DNA of 64,000 nucleotides from DASXSB01 sp036506275 (GTDB lineage: Bacteria > Methylomirabilota > Methylomirabilia > Rokubacteriales > CSP1-6). The DNA lies in the NCBI GenBank assembly GCA_036506275.1, contig DASXSB010000111.1, forward strand, positions 1-64,000. The letters run 5' to 3'. Numbering within the stretch: position 1 is the stretch's first letter; every line of letters starts with the position of its first letter. Shown here in pieces: positions 27,021 to 38,870 of the stretch. Both the position numbers and the translations under genes were made by a program. The notes beneath the pieces were generated by a model. It worked only from the letters and a program-made list of their open reading frames with translations. It was not told the DNA's origin and made no database searches.

Positions 27021-27478
27021 AGTCCGCGCGCGTCGCGCCAGGCGCGGATCTGGTCGCCGTGCTCCTTGTAGTGGTGAGCGCTGTTCTGATCGACGATGCG
27101 ATACGCCGTCTTGCCGGACTGGAACCGTTCCTCGGGAACGGCGGCCGCCGCATGCAGGAAGTCCTCGTGCGACTTGTCGAGGTCGAGGAGGACGTCCGCC
27201 ACCTCCACGTCCTTCTTCGCGGCCGCGAAGCGCGCGTTCCAGGCGTCGACGTCGTCGTAGCTCACGCCCGGCGGGAGCGGCCTCTCACCGCGCGCGATGC
27301 GCTCCAGCGCGGGCGCCATCTCGCGATGCCAGCCGACGATGTGGGCGATGATGTCGCGAATCGCCCACGTGCCCAGCCACACCTCCGTCATGTGCTCTTC
27401 GTTCAGTCCTCGCAGCGCCTCGTGAAACGCCTTGTACTCGCGCGCGGCCGCGTTCAGCAGCTCCTCCTTGGCGCTCAT
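27017..27478 (-). CDS. DinB-fold protein, ClbS/DfsB-like
   Basis: A 153-residue four-helix protein of the ClbS/DfsB (DUF1706) group. HIVGWHREMAPALE in the second helix and the C-terminal NSAHHYKEHGDQIRAW resemble the metal or substrate site of this family, whose members include the colibactin self-resistance protein and unassigned thiol transferases. ATG 27478 is preferred over upstream starts because AGGAGG lies four bases before it. It is coupled to the MFS gene, so the pair may deal with a small toxic compound. Confidence 0.75.
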   Translation of the reverse strand: MSAKEELLNAAAREYKAFHEALRGLNEEHMTEVWLGTWAIRDIIAHIVGWHREMAPALERIARGERPLPPGVSYDDVDAWNARFAAAKKDVEVADVLLDLDKSHEDFLHAAAAVPEERFQSGKTAYRIVDQNSAHHYKEHGDQIRAWRDARGL

Positions 27479-27586
27479 CCCATCCTCCTCACCCGTGCGT
27501 GCCGTCATGAAGCGCGAGGCTCGTCGAGCAACTCGAACAGCGTCTCATCGTAGGACGATTTTCTCACACGCGCACGCTGCTTCTTG

Positions 27587-27602
27587 GGCGGCGATCGCCG
27601 CC
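27587..27602. repeat. 16-base perfect palindrome
   Basis: GGCGGCGATCGCCGCC lies in the 285-base gap between the divergent DinB-like and TPR genes. Apart from this, the gap shows no promoter I would trust and no gene. It could be an operator, but its core GCGATCGC is also a common short palindrome. Confidence 0.3.
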
Positions 27603-27763
27603 ACGGCGCGGGTTTCTATGCGGGCCCGTTCCGATCACGGAAGAATCACGGCCAGCCGTCACACTGAGGCCGCGATCGAGACCGGCCGGCGGTCGGCAGC
27701 GCCGCCGCCGCCGGAACCGTCGACGACGGCGTGGGGATTGGTCACATCGACAGGGAGGGATCG

Positions 27764-29329
27764 ATGAACGTCAGGCGGCTCCTCGTGGCGCTCGTGTGCG
27801 TCCTCTCGCTACCCATGTCGGGCCGGGCTCAGCCGGACAAGCTGGGCAAGGTCACGTTCCCGACCTCCTGCGACCCGCGCGTGCAGGCTCAGTTCGAGCG
27901 CGGGGTGGCGATGCTGCATTCGTACTGGTTCCTGGAGGCGCGGAAAACCTTCGAAGCGGTCCTCCAGCAAGACCCGAGCTGCGCCATGGCCTACTGGGGG
28001 ATCGCCGTCGACCTCCTCGGGAACACGCTCGTGGCGCCGCCGCCCCCGAAGAATCTCCAAGCAGGGTGGGACGCGCTCGAGAAGGCGCGGGCGGTGGGAC
28101 CGAAAACGCAGCGCGAGCGCGACTGGATCGAGGCCCTCGGTGTCTATTACCGCGGCTCTGACACCACGCCCGTCGATGCGCGCTTGCTGGCCTACACGAG
28201 GGCGATGGAGCAGTTGACGCAGCGCTACCCCGATGACTTCGAGGCGCGCGTGTTCTACGCACTGACGTTGCAGGCGTCGGCGTCCAAGACGGACAAGAGC
28301 TACGCGAGTCAGCTCGCGTCGGCGGCAATCCTCGAGAAGCTACTCCAGCAGGAACCGCAACACCCGGGCGTGGCACACTTTCTCATTCACGCCTACGACT
28401 ATCCTCCGCTCGCGGAGAAGGGGCTCCCGGCCGCGCGGCGCTATGCGGGCCTCGCTCCCGCCGCCTCTCACGCCCGTCACATGCCGTCGCACATTTACTC
28501 GATGGTGGGAATGTGGGAGGACTCGATCGCTTCGAACCGGTTCGCGCTCGAGATCCAGCCCGACTATTACCACGCATCGGACTTCATGGTCTATGCGCAC
28601 CTGCAGCTTGCGCAGGACGCCAGGGCCAAGGCGATGATCGAAGAGGCCGCCAGAACGGCGGACACGGGGACGCGCGCGGTGACCATCGTCAACTTCACGG
28701 CCCTCGCCGCGATGCCCGCACGATACGCGCTCGAGCGCGCCGACTGGCCGGGGGCCGCCATTCTTCCCATCACTTCGACGCAGTTTCCGGCGGCGGACTC
28801 TCTTACCCGTTTCGCGCGCGGGCTCGGCGCCGCGCGCAGCGGCGATGTTACGGGAGCCAAGCGTGAGGTGGCGGCGATGCGGGATCTCAGAACCGCCCTC
28901 GAGAAGTCGAGCCAGTCTTACTGGGCCGACCGCACCGAGGAGCAGATCCTCGCCGTCTCGGCCTGGATCGCCCTCACGGAGGGGGCGCGCGAGCAGGCCG
29001 TGAAGCTCATGCGCACCGCCGCCGACGGGGAAGACGGCAGCGTCAAGCACGTCGCCATGGAGAACCGGCTCTATCCGATGCGTGAGCTCCTGGGCGACCT
29101 GCTGCTCCAGCTGGGGCAGCCAGGGCCGGCGCTGCGCGAATACGAGGCGTCGCTCAACGAAACCCCCAACCGTTATCGAGGTCTCTACGGCGCCGCGCGC
29201 GCCGCCGAAGCCGCCGGCGACCGCCAGAAAGCCGCTGGATATTTCGAAAAGGTGGTTGGCCTGTCCAAGAATGCCGATACCACCCGCCCTGAATTCGAGC
29301 GCGCGAAGGCGTTCACGGCCACTCGTTGA
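27764..29329 (+). CDS. Secreted tetratricopeptide protein
   Basis: A 521-residue protein with a signal peptide (VRRLLVALVCVLSLPMSGRAQ, cleavage near residue 22-24) and several TPR-like helical hairpins: SYWFLEARKTFEAVLQQDPS, LEKLLQQEPQHPGVAH and, near the C terminus, ALREYEASLNETPNRYRGL. The HFLIHAYDYPPLAEKG stretch is conserved in a family of large bacterial TPR proteins of unknown function. ATG 27764 has AGGGAGGGA upstream. Probably periplasmic; it may form a transcript with the HAF-repeat gene 29 bases downstream. Confidence 0.75.
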   Translation: MNVRRLLVALVCVLSLPMSGRAQPDKLGKVTFPTSCDPRVQAQFERGVAMLHSYWFLEARKTFEAVLQQDPSCAMAYWGIAVDLLGNTLVAPPPPKNLQAGWDALEKARAVGPKTQRERDWIEALGVYYRGSDTTPVDARLLAYTRAMEQLTQRYPDDFEARVFYALTLQASASKTDKSYASQLASAAILEKLLQQEPQHPGVAHFLIHAYDYPPLAEKGLPAARRYAGLAPAASHARHMPSHIYSMVGMWEDSIASNRFALEIQPDYYHASDFMVYAHLQLAQDARAKAMIEEAARTADTGTRAVTIVNFTALAAMPARYALERADWPGAAILPITSTQFPAADSLTRFARGLGAARSGDVTGAKREVAAMRDLRTALEKSSQSYWADRTEEQILAVSAWIALTEGAREQAVKLMRTAADGEDGSVKHVAMENRLYPMRELLGDLLLQLGQPGPALREYEASLNETPNRYRGLYGAARAAEAAGDRQKAAGYFEKVVGLSKNADTTRPEFERAKAFTATR

Positions 29330-29358
29330 CCGAGGGCCACGACCCGGGAGGATTCGGG

Positions 29359-30786
29359 ATGTCAAGGCACACGCGTATACCCGCCGTAACCCTGAGCGTG
29401 CTGGCCGTGCTCCTCGCGGTGACGGCGCGGCCGACTCCGGCGCGAGGACAAGGCTTCGAGGCGCTGATCCTTCCCCGACCGTCCGCGCTCAACCAGGTGG
29501 AGGGCACCGGCATCTCGCCGGACGGTGTCGTGGCCGGCTACGGCTGGGAGGTGGACGATACCTCGCCGCGCCTGGGCCTGCGCTGGACGCCGGATTTCGG
29601 CTACCACGACGTGGAAGCGCCCCAGATGAATGGCCACCTCACGTCCGTGGTCTTCAACGGAATCGACCCCGTCACAAACTGGCCTTTCGGGGCGGCCCGT
29701 GGCCTGGACACCGCGAACGCGATCCACGCCATCCAGGTCGACGAGATCGTCGCGGACAACAACATCGTCGGTGTGTTCAGGGCGCGCTGGAGCGACCGCA
29801 ACCCGCCCGGCGTCTCGGCGAGCGAGATGCTGGGCGGAGTCCACGAGTTCCGGGTCGGCTCCGCCGTCCCCCCGGGCGGGTCATTTCCGCACGCACTCCT
29901 GTGGGACACCTTCCAGTGGGGTACCGAGGACCTGCACCCATCTGGCTTCACCTACTCGAAAGCCGCCGCCGTCACCGCTCGGATCATGGGTGGGATCGCC
30001 GACGTCAAGATCGCCGGATGGGCGGAGCACAACGGTGTCGACCGTGCGATCAAGTGGAGCTCGGATGGCGTGGCCGGAGGCTTCCTCGCGCCCTTTGACG
30101 TGCAGCCCAGCGGCTACGACGGGTCCCGAGCCTACGGGATTTCGAGCCGCTGGACCGTCGGGACGGCGAGCCCGGCCGGCTCCGGCGGCTGGCACGCCAT
30201 GAGCTTCGACTCGCCCGTCACGGACTTGAATCCTCCGTGGGCGGTGAATTCTACGGCGGTGGGCGCGAGCGAGGCCGGTATCGTGGGCTACAGCGGCGTG
30301 TCGCCGTTCGGGCGTACTGCGCTCTACTGGAGCGACGCCGATCCCAATCAGGTGACCGATCTGCACCAGTTCGTGCCGTCCGATTTCATCGCGTCCTATG
30401 CCCTGGCCATCAACGACGCGAAGCAAATCGTCGGCACCGCCGTCGATTCGAATGGCGAGCGCCACGCGGTCCTGTGGCGGCCGCTGCGCCTGTTCTCCCT
30501 GGGATTCCGCCCCGGCTTCGCCCGCTATGCGCAGATGGTCACCGCCTACGTTTTCCTGGAGAAGCCGGCGCCCACGGGCGGCCTCCGGATCCGCCTGTCC
30601 CCGAGCATGAGCCTGAATGCCAACGCCTGGAGCCTGCAAGGGGACGTCGTGGTCCTCGAGGGACAAACCTCGGCAAAATTCAGCGTGGCCACCATCGAGC
30701 GCCGGCCGCCCACGCCCGTCCGCGCGACCATCACCGCCACGTGGGGAGAAGAGATCCGCCGCGTGACGCTCACGATCACTCCTTGA
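29359..30786 (+). CDS. Secreted HAF-repeat protein
   Basis: A 475-residue exported protein: signal peptide ending near TPARGQ, followed by HAF-type repeats, each a short 'ING...IVG...HAVLW' unit. The clearest is INDAKQIVGTAVDSNGERH; others are GISPDGVVAGYGWE and SEAGIVGYSGVS. These repeats build beta-propeller-like domains in secreted proteins. The last 90 residues look like an Ig-like or calx-type beta-sandwich. Ribosome binding site GGGAGG at 29347-29352. Function unknown. Its stop overlaps the TTG of the next gene. Confidence 0.7.
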   Translation: MSRHTRIPAVTLSVLAVLLAVTARPTPARGQGFEALILPRPSALNQVEGTGISPDGVVAGYGWEVDDTSPRLGLRWTPDFGYHDVEAPQMNGHLTSVVFNGIDPVTNWPFGAARGLDTANAIHAIQVDEIVADNNIVGVFRARWSDRNPPGVSASEMLGGVHEFRVGSAVPPGGSFPHALLWDTFQWGTEDLHPSGFTYSKAAAVTARIMGGIADVKIAGWAEHNGVDRAIKWSSDGVAGGFLAPFDVQPSGYDGSRAYGISSRWTVGTASPAGSGGWHAMSFDSPVTDLNPPWAVNSTAVGASEAGIVGYSGVSPFGRTALYWSDADPNQVTDLHQFVPSDFIASYALAINDAKQIVGTAVDSNGERHAVLWRPLRLFSLGFRPGFARYAQMVTAYVFLEKPAPTGGLRIRLSPSMSLNANAWSLQGDVVVLEGQTSAKFSVATIERRPPTPVRATITATWGEEIRRVTLTITP

Positions 30787-31766
30787 GGGCGGCGATCGCA
30801 CGCGCGCTCACCATTGGCTTGTGGATTGCCGGAATCCTCGTCCCGTTGGCCACGTTCGCGCTGCAGCCGCCGCCGATCCGTCGAATCGGCATGCTGGTCA
30901 CGGGCAGCTCCTCCGTCTTCACCGACGCGATCACCGACACGATGCGAGAGCTCGGCTACGTCGAAGGTAAGAACGTCTCGATCGAGCGTCGATTTGCCGA
31001 CGGAAATCTCGATCGCCTGCCGGCGCTGGCGGCAGAGCTGGTCAGGCTTCGCGTCGACGTGATCGTGTCCCAGGGGACGCCGGCGACCCTCGTCGCCAAG
31101 CGGGCGACGACGTCGATCCCGATCGTCTTTTGTCCCCTCAGCGATCCCGTGGGAGTCGGGATAGTCGCCAGTCTCGCCCGGCCCGGAGACAACGCGACCG
31201 GAATCTCGCTGATGGCGTCCGACCTCAGCGCGAAACGGCTCGAGCTGCTTCGGACCGTGGTGCCCAAGGTGTCTCGCCTCGCCATCCTGTGGGACTCGTC
31301 GAACCCCGGCATGGCCTTACGCGTGCGCGAAACAAAAGCGGCCGCCGATCACTCGGGCCTTGTCCTGGCAACAGTCGGACCGCGAAACCTCGAAGAGCTC
31401 GAGGCCGCGTTCGTCGAGCTCATGAAGCAACCGCCCGACGCGTTGCTCGTCACCACCGAGCCGTTCACCCGGCGCCACCTCACGCGGATTCTGGATTTTG
31501 CGTCGGGTCACCGGATTCCGACCATGTTCGAAGACGGATCCTACGTGGACGGCGGCGGGCTCATGTCGTACGGACCGAATTTGCTCGAGGGCTACCGGCG
31601 GGCGGCTCACTATGTCGACAAGATCTTGCAGGGGGCGAAGCCCGCCGACGTGCCCGTCGAGCAACCGACGAAGTTCGAGCTGGCGGTCAACATGAAAACG
31701 GCGAAAGCTCTCGGCATCACCATTCCGCGGTCGATCGTCGTTCGCGCCGAGCGAGTGGTCGAGTGA
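30783..31766 (+). CDS. ABC transporter substrate-binding protein (ABC_sub_bind family)
   Basis: A 327-residue periplasmic binding protein of the ABC_sub_bind/TrpX-like family. It has a hydrophobic export signal (residues about 9-25), then IRRIGMLVTGSS, LRELGYVEGKN-type and SIPIVFCPLSDPVGVGIVASLARPG motifs, and the family ending PVEQPTKFELAVN...ALGI. TTG 30783 overlaps the HAF-repeat stop (TTGA) and is the only good start, since later starts would lose the signal. No permease or ATPase is next to it, which is common for this family in lineages with many copies. Confidence 0.85.
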   Translation: MRAAIARALTIGLWIAGILVPLATFALQPPPIRRIGMLVTGSSSVFTDAITDTMRELGYVEGKNVSIERRFADGNLDRLPALAAELVRLRVDVIVSQGTPATLVAKRATTSIPIVFCPLSDPVGVGIVASLARPGDNATGISLMASDLSAKRLELLRTVVPKVSRLAILWDSSNPGMALRVRETKAAADHSGLVLATVGPRNLEELEAAFVELMKQPPDALLVTTEPFTRRHLTRILDFASGHRIPTMFEDGSYVDGGGLMSYGPNLLEGYRRAAHYVDKILQGAKPADVPVEQPTKFELAVNMKTAKALGITIPRSIVVRAERVVE

Positions 31767-31772
31767 GGCCGC

Positions 31773-32195
31773 TTACGGGCGTAGACGCTTGTAGAACAGG
31801 AGCTCGCGATAGCCCTGGGGCAGGTTGTCGATGTGGCCGGACGGCGCGAACCCGAGAGCGGTGTGCATCTTGATGGAGACGGAGTTCGTCTCCTCCGTGG
31901 ACGAGAAGAGCCGGGGACCGGGCGAGATGTCCTCGACGCGCCGGTAGAGGGCACGGGCCACCCCCCGCCGACGGAACTCCTTGCGGACGCTCACGAGCGA
32001 TACGAACGTGCACTGGAACCAGTCCGTCCGGTACGCGAGCACGCCCACCACCTCGCCGTCGATCTCGGCCACGAGCAGGTGGTGACGCTCGACGTGGGAC
32101 CGGACGAAAGGGCCGGCGCGCTCGGGGCCGATGACGTCGGTGGCCAGCTCCATGACCGTCTCGAGGTCGGTTCCTTCGAGCTGCCGGATCTGAAT
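31773..32195 (-). CDS. GNAT acetyltransferase with probable AUU start
   Basis: A GNAT protein of 140 residues if begun at 32195. The first canonical start (ATG 32153, 126 residues) has no ribosome binding site and removes the usual first strand. The frame upstream reads IQIRQLEGTDLETV, the standard GNAT N terminus, beginning with ATT at 32195-32193, which is preceded by AGGGAGG with a 5-base spacer. The acetyl-CoA loop is VRKEFRRRGVARALYRRV, followed by NSVSIKMHTALGF. Substrate unknown. The RraA-like gene upstream ends 13 bases before. Confidence 0.8.
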   Translation of the reverse strand: MQIRQLEGTDLETVMELATDVIGPERAGPFVRSHVERHHLLVAEIDGEVVGVLAYRTDWFQCTFVSLVSVRKEFRRRGVARALYRRVEDISPGPRLFSSTEETNSVSIKMHTALGFAPSGHIDNLPQGYRELLFYKRLRP

Positions 32196-32208
32196 GCGGT
32201 CCTCCCTC

Positions 32209-32886
32209 TCAGTACGTCCCGGGCCGGACCTCGCGGTAGAGCGCTTTCAGCCGCTCCGCCGAGAAATCGGATGCCTGGCAGAGAGAGATGATGCGCCGCT
32301 CGTCCGCCTCCACCTTCGCCACCGCCTCCGGGATCTGGCCCGCGATCTCGGCGGGGATGTTGATGACGCCGTGCTGATCGGCGTGCACAAGGTCGCCCGG
32401 CTTCACCCACAGCCCGCCCACCTTCACGGGCAGCCCGAAGTCGACCATGTGCACGTACGCGTGCGACACGGAGACGTGGGCGGCCGCGAACTGGAAGCCG
32501 AGCGCGCGCACTTCGTCGAGATCGCGCACGGAGCCGTCGGTGATGACGCCCGCCACTCCCAGCGCGCGGTGGATGTTCGCCTGGACCTCGCCCCACTGCG
32601 CACCCTGGCCGCGCGGGTCGTCGAGATCGTGGACGACCACCACGCGGGGGGCGGGGATGGACAGCACGTAGTCCCACCAGCCGAAGGTGCTCGAGCGATG
32701 GCCTTCGAGCGGCTGCGGCTCGGCCCGGATGACCGCCGTCACCGCGTAGCCCACGAGAGGACCGAGGTCGGGAAAGAGCGTGCGGATCTCCGACGACATG
32801 AAGCCGTGACTGCGGGGGCGGACATTGAACTTCTCGATGGCGTTGGCCACGCTCGGGCTCGAGATCTTGCGAAGGGCGTCGATCAC
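32209..32886 (-). CDS. RraA-like family protein
   Basis: A 225-residue member of the RraA / 4-hydroxy-4-methyl-2-oxoglutarate aldolase fold. The active-site Arg-Asp pattern is TDGSVRDLDE, about residues 115-124, and the C-terminal metal or substrate motif is KPGDLVHADQHGVINIP. Family members are either class II pyruvate aldolases or regulators of RNase E; sequence alone favours aldolase-type family members in soil bacteria. It is co-directional with the GNAT gene. Divergence from the longer Proteobacterial RraA argues against the RNase E role. Confidence 0.8.
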   Translation of the reverse strand: MIDALRKISSPSVANAIEKFNVRPRSHGFMSSEIRTLFPDLGPLVGYAVTAVIRAEPQPLEGHRSSTFGWWDYVLSIPAPRVVVVHDLDDPRGQGAQWGEVQANIHRALGVAGVITDGSVRDLDEVRALGFQFAAAHVSVSHAYVHMVDFGLPVKVGGLWVKPGDLVHADQHGVINIPAEIAGQIPEAVAKVEADERRIISLCQASDFSAERLKALYREVRPGTY

Positions 32887-32895
32887 GTCGGCCTC

Positions 32896-33533
32896 CTAGA
32901 TGGTGTTCTTGCGCTGCTGGAGGAGCAGACGGCGCAGCACCTCCACCGCCTCCTCCACGGAGTGGAGGTTCGGGTTCACGGCGAGCGCGCGCTCGAAGTA
33001 CGACAGCGCACGCGTGGGCTCGTCGCGTTGCAGGTAGATCATGCCATATCCGCTGAGCACGCCGAAGTGGTAGGGGTTGCGCTTGATGACCTCGTCACAG
33101 TCGGCCAGCGATCGCTCGAGCTCGCCCTGCATGAAGTACACGGTGGCCCGCTTGTTCCAGCCTTCCGCGAACTCGGGCCGGCGCTCGATGATCCGCGTGA
33201 ACGTCTCCACCGCCTCCTCGAGCTGGCGCTGGCTCATCTGCTCCACCCCGAGCGCGAACAGCCGATCGATGTCGGCATCGCCGGAGCGGCTCCACACCCG
33301 CCACAGGGCATTCTCGGCGAGGGCGCGCACGACGGTATCGGCGTCGCGGAGGGCGCGCACGAGACCGGGGACGTCGGCCATCACGCCGCTCTCCGCCAGC
33401 TCCTGGGCGGCGCGGCGGCGCGCGTCGGCGGTGGGGCCGTCGCGGAGAGCGGCCACGGCGTCGTCGTGTGGCGAGGCCGCGCCGGCGCCGGCCGGAAAGA
33501 GCATGACGGCGGCGACGAGCGCGCGCAGGGTGA

Positions 33534-33537
<4 letters not shown>
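32896..33537 (-). CDS. Exported HEAT/TPR repeat protein
   Basis: A 213-residue protein with a short signal peptide (ALVAAVMLFPAGAGAA). Residues about 40-85 look like a HEAT repeat (VPGLVRALRDADTVVRALAENAL) and about 95-195 contain TPRs (EEAVETFTRIIERRPEFAEGW; ALSYFERALAVNPN). Likely periplasmic and a scaffold for protein contacts. ATG 33537 overlaps the kelch lipoprotein stop (ATGA), forming a chain with ligA and the kelch gene. Confidence 0.75.
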
Positions 33538-36690
<3,153 letters not shown>

Positions 36691-36697
36691 ACGCGCG

Positions 36698-37450
36698 GTG
36701 TCCGAACGTCGCGTGTTCGGTCCTCCGAAGATGCCGCGTCCCGCGCCGTCGAATTCCAAGAGCCCGCGCGGTACCGCCACCGCTTCCGTGCAGGACTACC
36801 TGGCCGCCATCTACGATCTCGGCAGCACCGGCAAACCCGTGATCGGCGCCCGCCTCGCCAAGCACATGGCGATCTCGGCGCCGGCGGTGACGGAATCGAT
36901 TCAGCGACTCACGCGGAGCGGGTACGTGAAGGTGGGACGCGGCAAGGAGCTCCTGCTGACGACCAAGGGCCGGCAGATCGCGGAGGTGATGGCGCGCCGG
37001 CACCGACTGCTCGAGCGATGGCTCACGGATACGCTCGGCCTCAACTGGACGGACGCGCACGAAGAAGCCCATCGGCTCGAGCACGCCATTTCGCCGCGCG
37101 TGGAGGGACGGCTGGCGGAGCTGCTCGGCATGCCGAGCACGTGTCCGCACGGCAATCCGATTCCAGGCATGGCGAAGCCGCGTCCGGTGGAGCCGTTCCC
37201 GCTCGCGCAGGCGAAGCCCGGCAGCACCGTGGTCGTGGAGCGGATCACGGAGGAGGCGGAAGCCGACAAGAACCTCCTCGAGCATCTCTGGCGGAACGAC
37301 GTCCGCCCCGGCCGGCGGCTCAAGATCACCGAGGTGGCGCCGTGGGCGGGCACGATCACGGCCTCCGGCGATGGCCGCACGATCACGCTCGGCTTGCCGG
37401 CAGCGGCGAAGATCTGGGTCTACGCCCCCGGCAACGGTGACGAGCGATGA
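36698..37450 (+). CDS. DtxR/MntR-family metal-dependent regulator
   Basis: A 250-residue regulator (239 if ATG 36731 is used). It has a DtxR-type winged helix (VQDYLAAIYDLGSTGKPV, SAPAVTESIQRLTRSGYV), a dimerisation domain with the metal-binding pattern H-x-E-A-H-x-LEH (DAHEEAHRLEHAIS) and CPHGNPIPG, and a C-terminal FeoA/SH3-like domain. It probably senses Mn2+ or Fe2+ and represses metal uptake. GTG 36698 directly follows the promoter; the ATG alternative would also be near-leaderless. Confidence 0.85.
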   Translation: MSERRVFGPPKMPRPAPSNSKSPRGTATASVQDYLAAIYDLGSTGKPVIGARLAKHMAISAPAVTESIQRLTRSGYVKVGRGKELLLTTKGRQIAEVMARRHRLLERWLTDTLGLNWTDAHEEAHRLEHAISPRVEGRLAELLGMPSTCPHGNPIPGMAKPRPVEPFPLAQAKPGSTVVVERITEEAEADKNLLEHLWRNDVRPGRRLKITEVAPWAGTITASGDGRTITLGLPAAAKIWVYAPGNGDER

Positions 37451-37568
37451 AAAACGCCGCGCCCGGCAACGGTGACGAGCGGTGAAGAGCATGCCGTTCG
37501 GTAACGGTGACGAACGCTGAAGACCGCGCGGAAGATCGGGCCGCCCGGGCACGGTGACGAACGGTGAA
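37428..37568 (+). repeat. Four degenerate 24-base direct repeats
   Basis: The unit, approximately CCGGCAACGGTGACGAGCGATGAA, occurs at about 37428, 37463, 37498 and 37545. The first copy is the last codons of the DtxR-family gene (GNGDER-stop), and the last copy runs into the GTG of the following gene. The core ACGGTGACGA is invariant in all four. They look like duplications of the 3' end of the gene. Confidence 0.7.
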
Positions 37569-37944
37569 GGTCGTCGTCACCGCCATCATCATCGTCACGA
37601 TTCTCTACGGCGTCTACACGTTCGCGGTCGCGGGCTGGCAGTGGTTCCAGGTCTCGAGCACCATCGATGACGTGGTCGAGATGACGTTACCGTCCATGGC
37701 GGATCGCTCGGACGCGGTCACCGACAAGGGGCCCGGCATCGCGCGCATCCGGGGGCAGATCCTGAAGCGCGTGAACGACATCGGCGTCCCGCTCTCCGAC
37801 CAGAACCTCGCCGTGTACGAGGAGAACCGGTTTCTCGAGGTCCGCGCGAAGTGGGATCACACCCTGCTCGCGCCCCGCCGGGACATGGTCGTGAACCTCC
37901 CGATGTCCATCGAGCGTTCGTTCAATCTCTCCGCGCTCCGCTAG
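37564..37944 (+). CDS. Hypothetical membrane-anchored protein
   Basis: A 126-residue protein with one N-terminal membrane helix (VVTAIIIVTILYGVYTFAVAG) and a small soluble domain of mixed secondary structure (GIARIRGQILKRVNDIGV, then ENRFLEVRAKWDHTLLAPR). Its look is that of a pilus- or secretion-associated minor protein, but I recognise no family. GTG start is inside the fourth direct repeat. Convergent with the ccmI-like gene. Confidence 0.65.
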   Translation: MKVVVTAIIIVTILYGVYTFAVAGWQWFQVSSTIDDVVEMTLPSMADRSDAVTDKGPGIARIRGQILKRVNDIGVPLSDQNLAVYEENRFLEVRAKWDHTLLAPRRDMVVNLPMSIERSFNLSALR

Positions 37945-37946
37945 CC

Positions 37947-38870
37947 TCACTTCTTGGGGGCGCCACCGTCGAGCTCGGCGCGCGCGATGAGCTGCTTCAC
38001 GCGCTCGTGCTCTTCACCGGGCGGCGTCACCGCCAGGAACTTCTGCCACGACGCGATGGCCGCCTTCTTGTCGCCCTTCACCTCGTAGAGCACCTGTCCC
38101 CGATACAGGAGCGCGGGGCCGTAATTGGGGTCGATGGCGAGTGCCTTCTCCCACGTCTCCAGCGCGGTGTCGGCGTGGCCGCCGATGGCCACGATGAGGG
38201 CGAGGTGGGTCATGGCGTCGACGTTCTTCGGATCCCGCTTGAGCACGGCCTGGTAGGCGGCGATCGCCTCCTGGTACCGCTCCGCGAAAAGACTCGCGCG
38301 CGCTGCCTGCAACATCCCCTGGAGCACTTCGGGGGATAGTGATCTCCCCGTCGCCTCCCCAGGGGGCATGGAGGGGACGGGTGGAAGACCGGCGAGCGGA
38401 GGCATCTCGCGGACGCCGGCACCCGTCGTGGAGTCGTCCGCGGTGGTGTAGCGCACGATGCCCGCGCCCAGCGCCACCCCGAACCCCACGAGCGCGACGG
38501 CGGAGGCGCCCACGGCGGCGGGATGCCGCCACGCCGCTCGGCGCGCCGAGGCCACGGCGGGCGGCGCCGTCGGCGGCGGGGCGGTGGCGCGAAGACGGTC
38601 GAGCTCGGTGAGAACGGTGGCCGTTTCCGCCTCGTAGCGGCTTCGCAGCTCGGCATAGTCGTCGTCGGAGACGTGTCCCGCCTCGTGCTCGAAGGCGAGC
38701 TCGCGGAGCGAGCGCAGGAGTCGCTGCTTCTGCTCGAGGAGCTGCTCGCGGGCGTCCGGCGGCACCGAGAGGAAGGTCGGCCGCCAATCCCTGGAGACCA
38801 CCAGCGGCCACAGGGCGAAGGCGAGGGCGGGGATGCTGATGATCGCGGCCGCGATCAGGATCCCGGTCAC
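37947..38870 (-). CDS. ccmI: Cytochrome c maturation TPR protein, CcmI-like
   Basis: A 307-residue protein. Membrane helices are near residues 2-20 (ILIAAAIISIPALAFALWPL) and about 100-120. Between them lies the CcmI leucine-zipper-like cytoplasmic segment (LLEQKQRLLRSLRELAFEHE, DDDYAELRSRYE). The C-terminal half is TPR (YQEAIAAYQAVLKRDPKN; LETWEKALAIDPNYG). CcmI presents apocytochrome c to the heme ligase CcmF/H. GTG 38870 overlaps the ccmH stop (GTGA). The rest of the ccm genes are at 50.3-55.6 kb. Confidence 0.85.
   Translation of the reverse strand: MTGILIAAAIISIPALAFALWPLVVSRDWRPTFLSVPPDAREQLLEQKQRLLRSLRELAFEHEAGHVSDDDYAELRSRYEAETATVLTELDRLRATAPPPTAPPAVASARRAAWRHPAAVGASAVALVGFGVALGAGIVRYTTADDSTTGAGVREMPPLAGLPPVPSMPPGEATGRSLSPEVLQGMLQAARASLFAERYQEAIAAYQAVLKRDPKNVDAMTHLALIVAIGGHADTALETWEKALAIDPNYGPALLYRGQVLYEVKGDKKAAIASWQKFLAVTPPGEEHERVKQLIARAELDGGAPKK

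Noticed and set aside
27432..27767. Plus-strand open frame of 111 codons before the TPR gene
   Set aside because: It overlaps the start of the DinB-like gene, has low-complexity Ala/Ser/Arg composition and no ribosome binding site.
30825..30840. TGGCTT-N5-TTGC as a sigma-54 site
   Set aside because: Two mismatches in the -24 block, and it lies within the signal-peptide codons of the binding protein, downstream of the coupled start.
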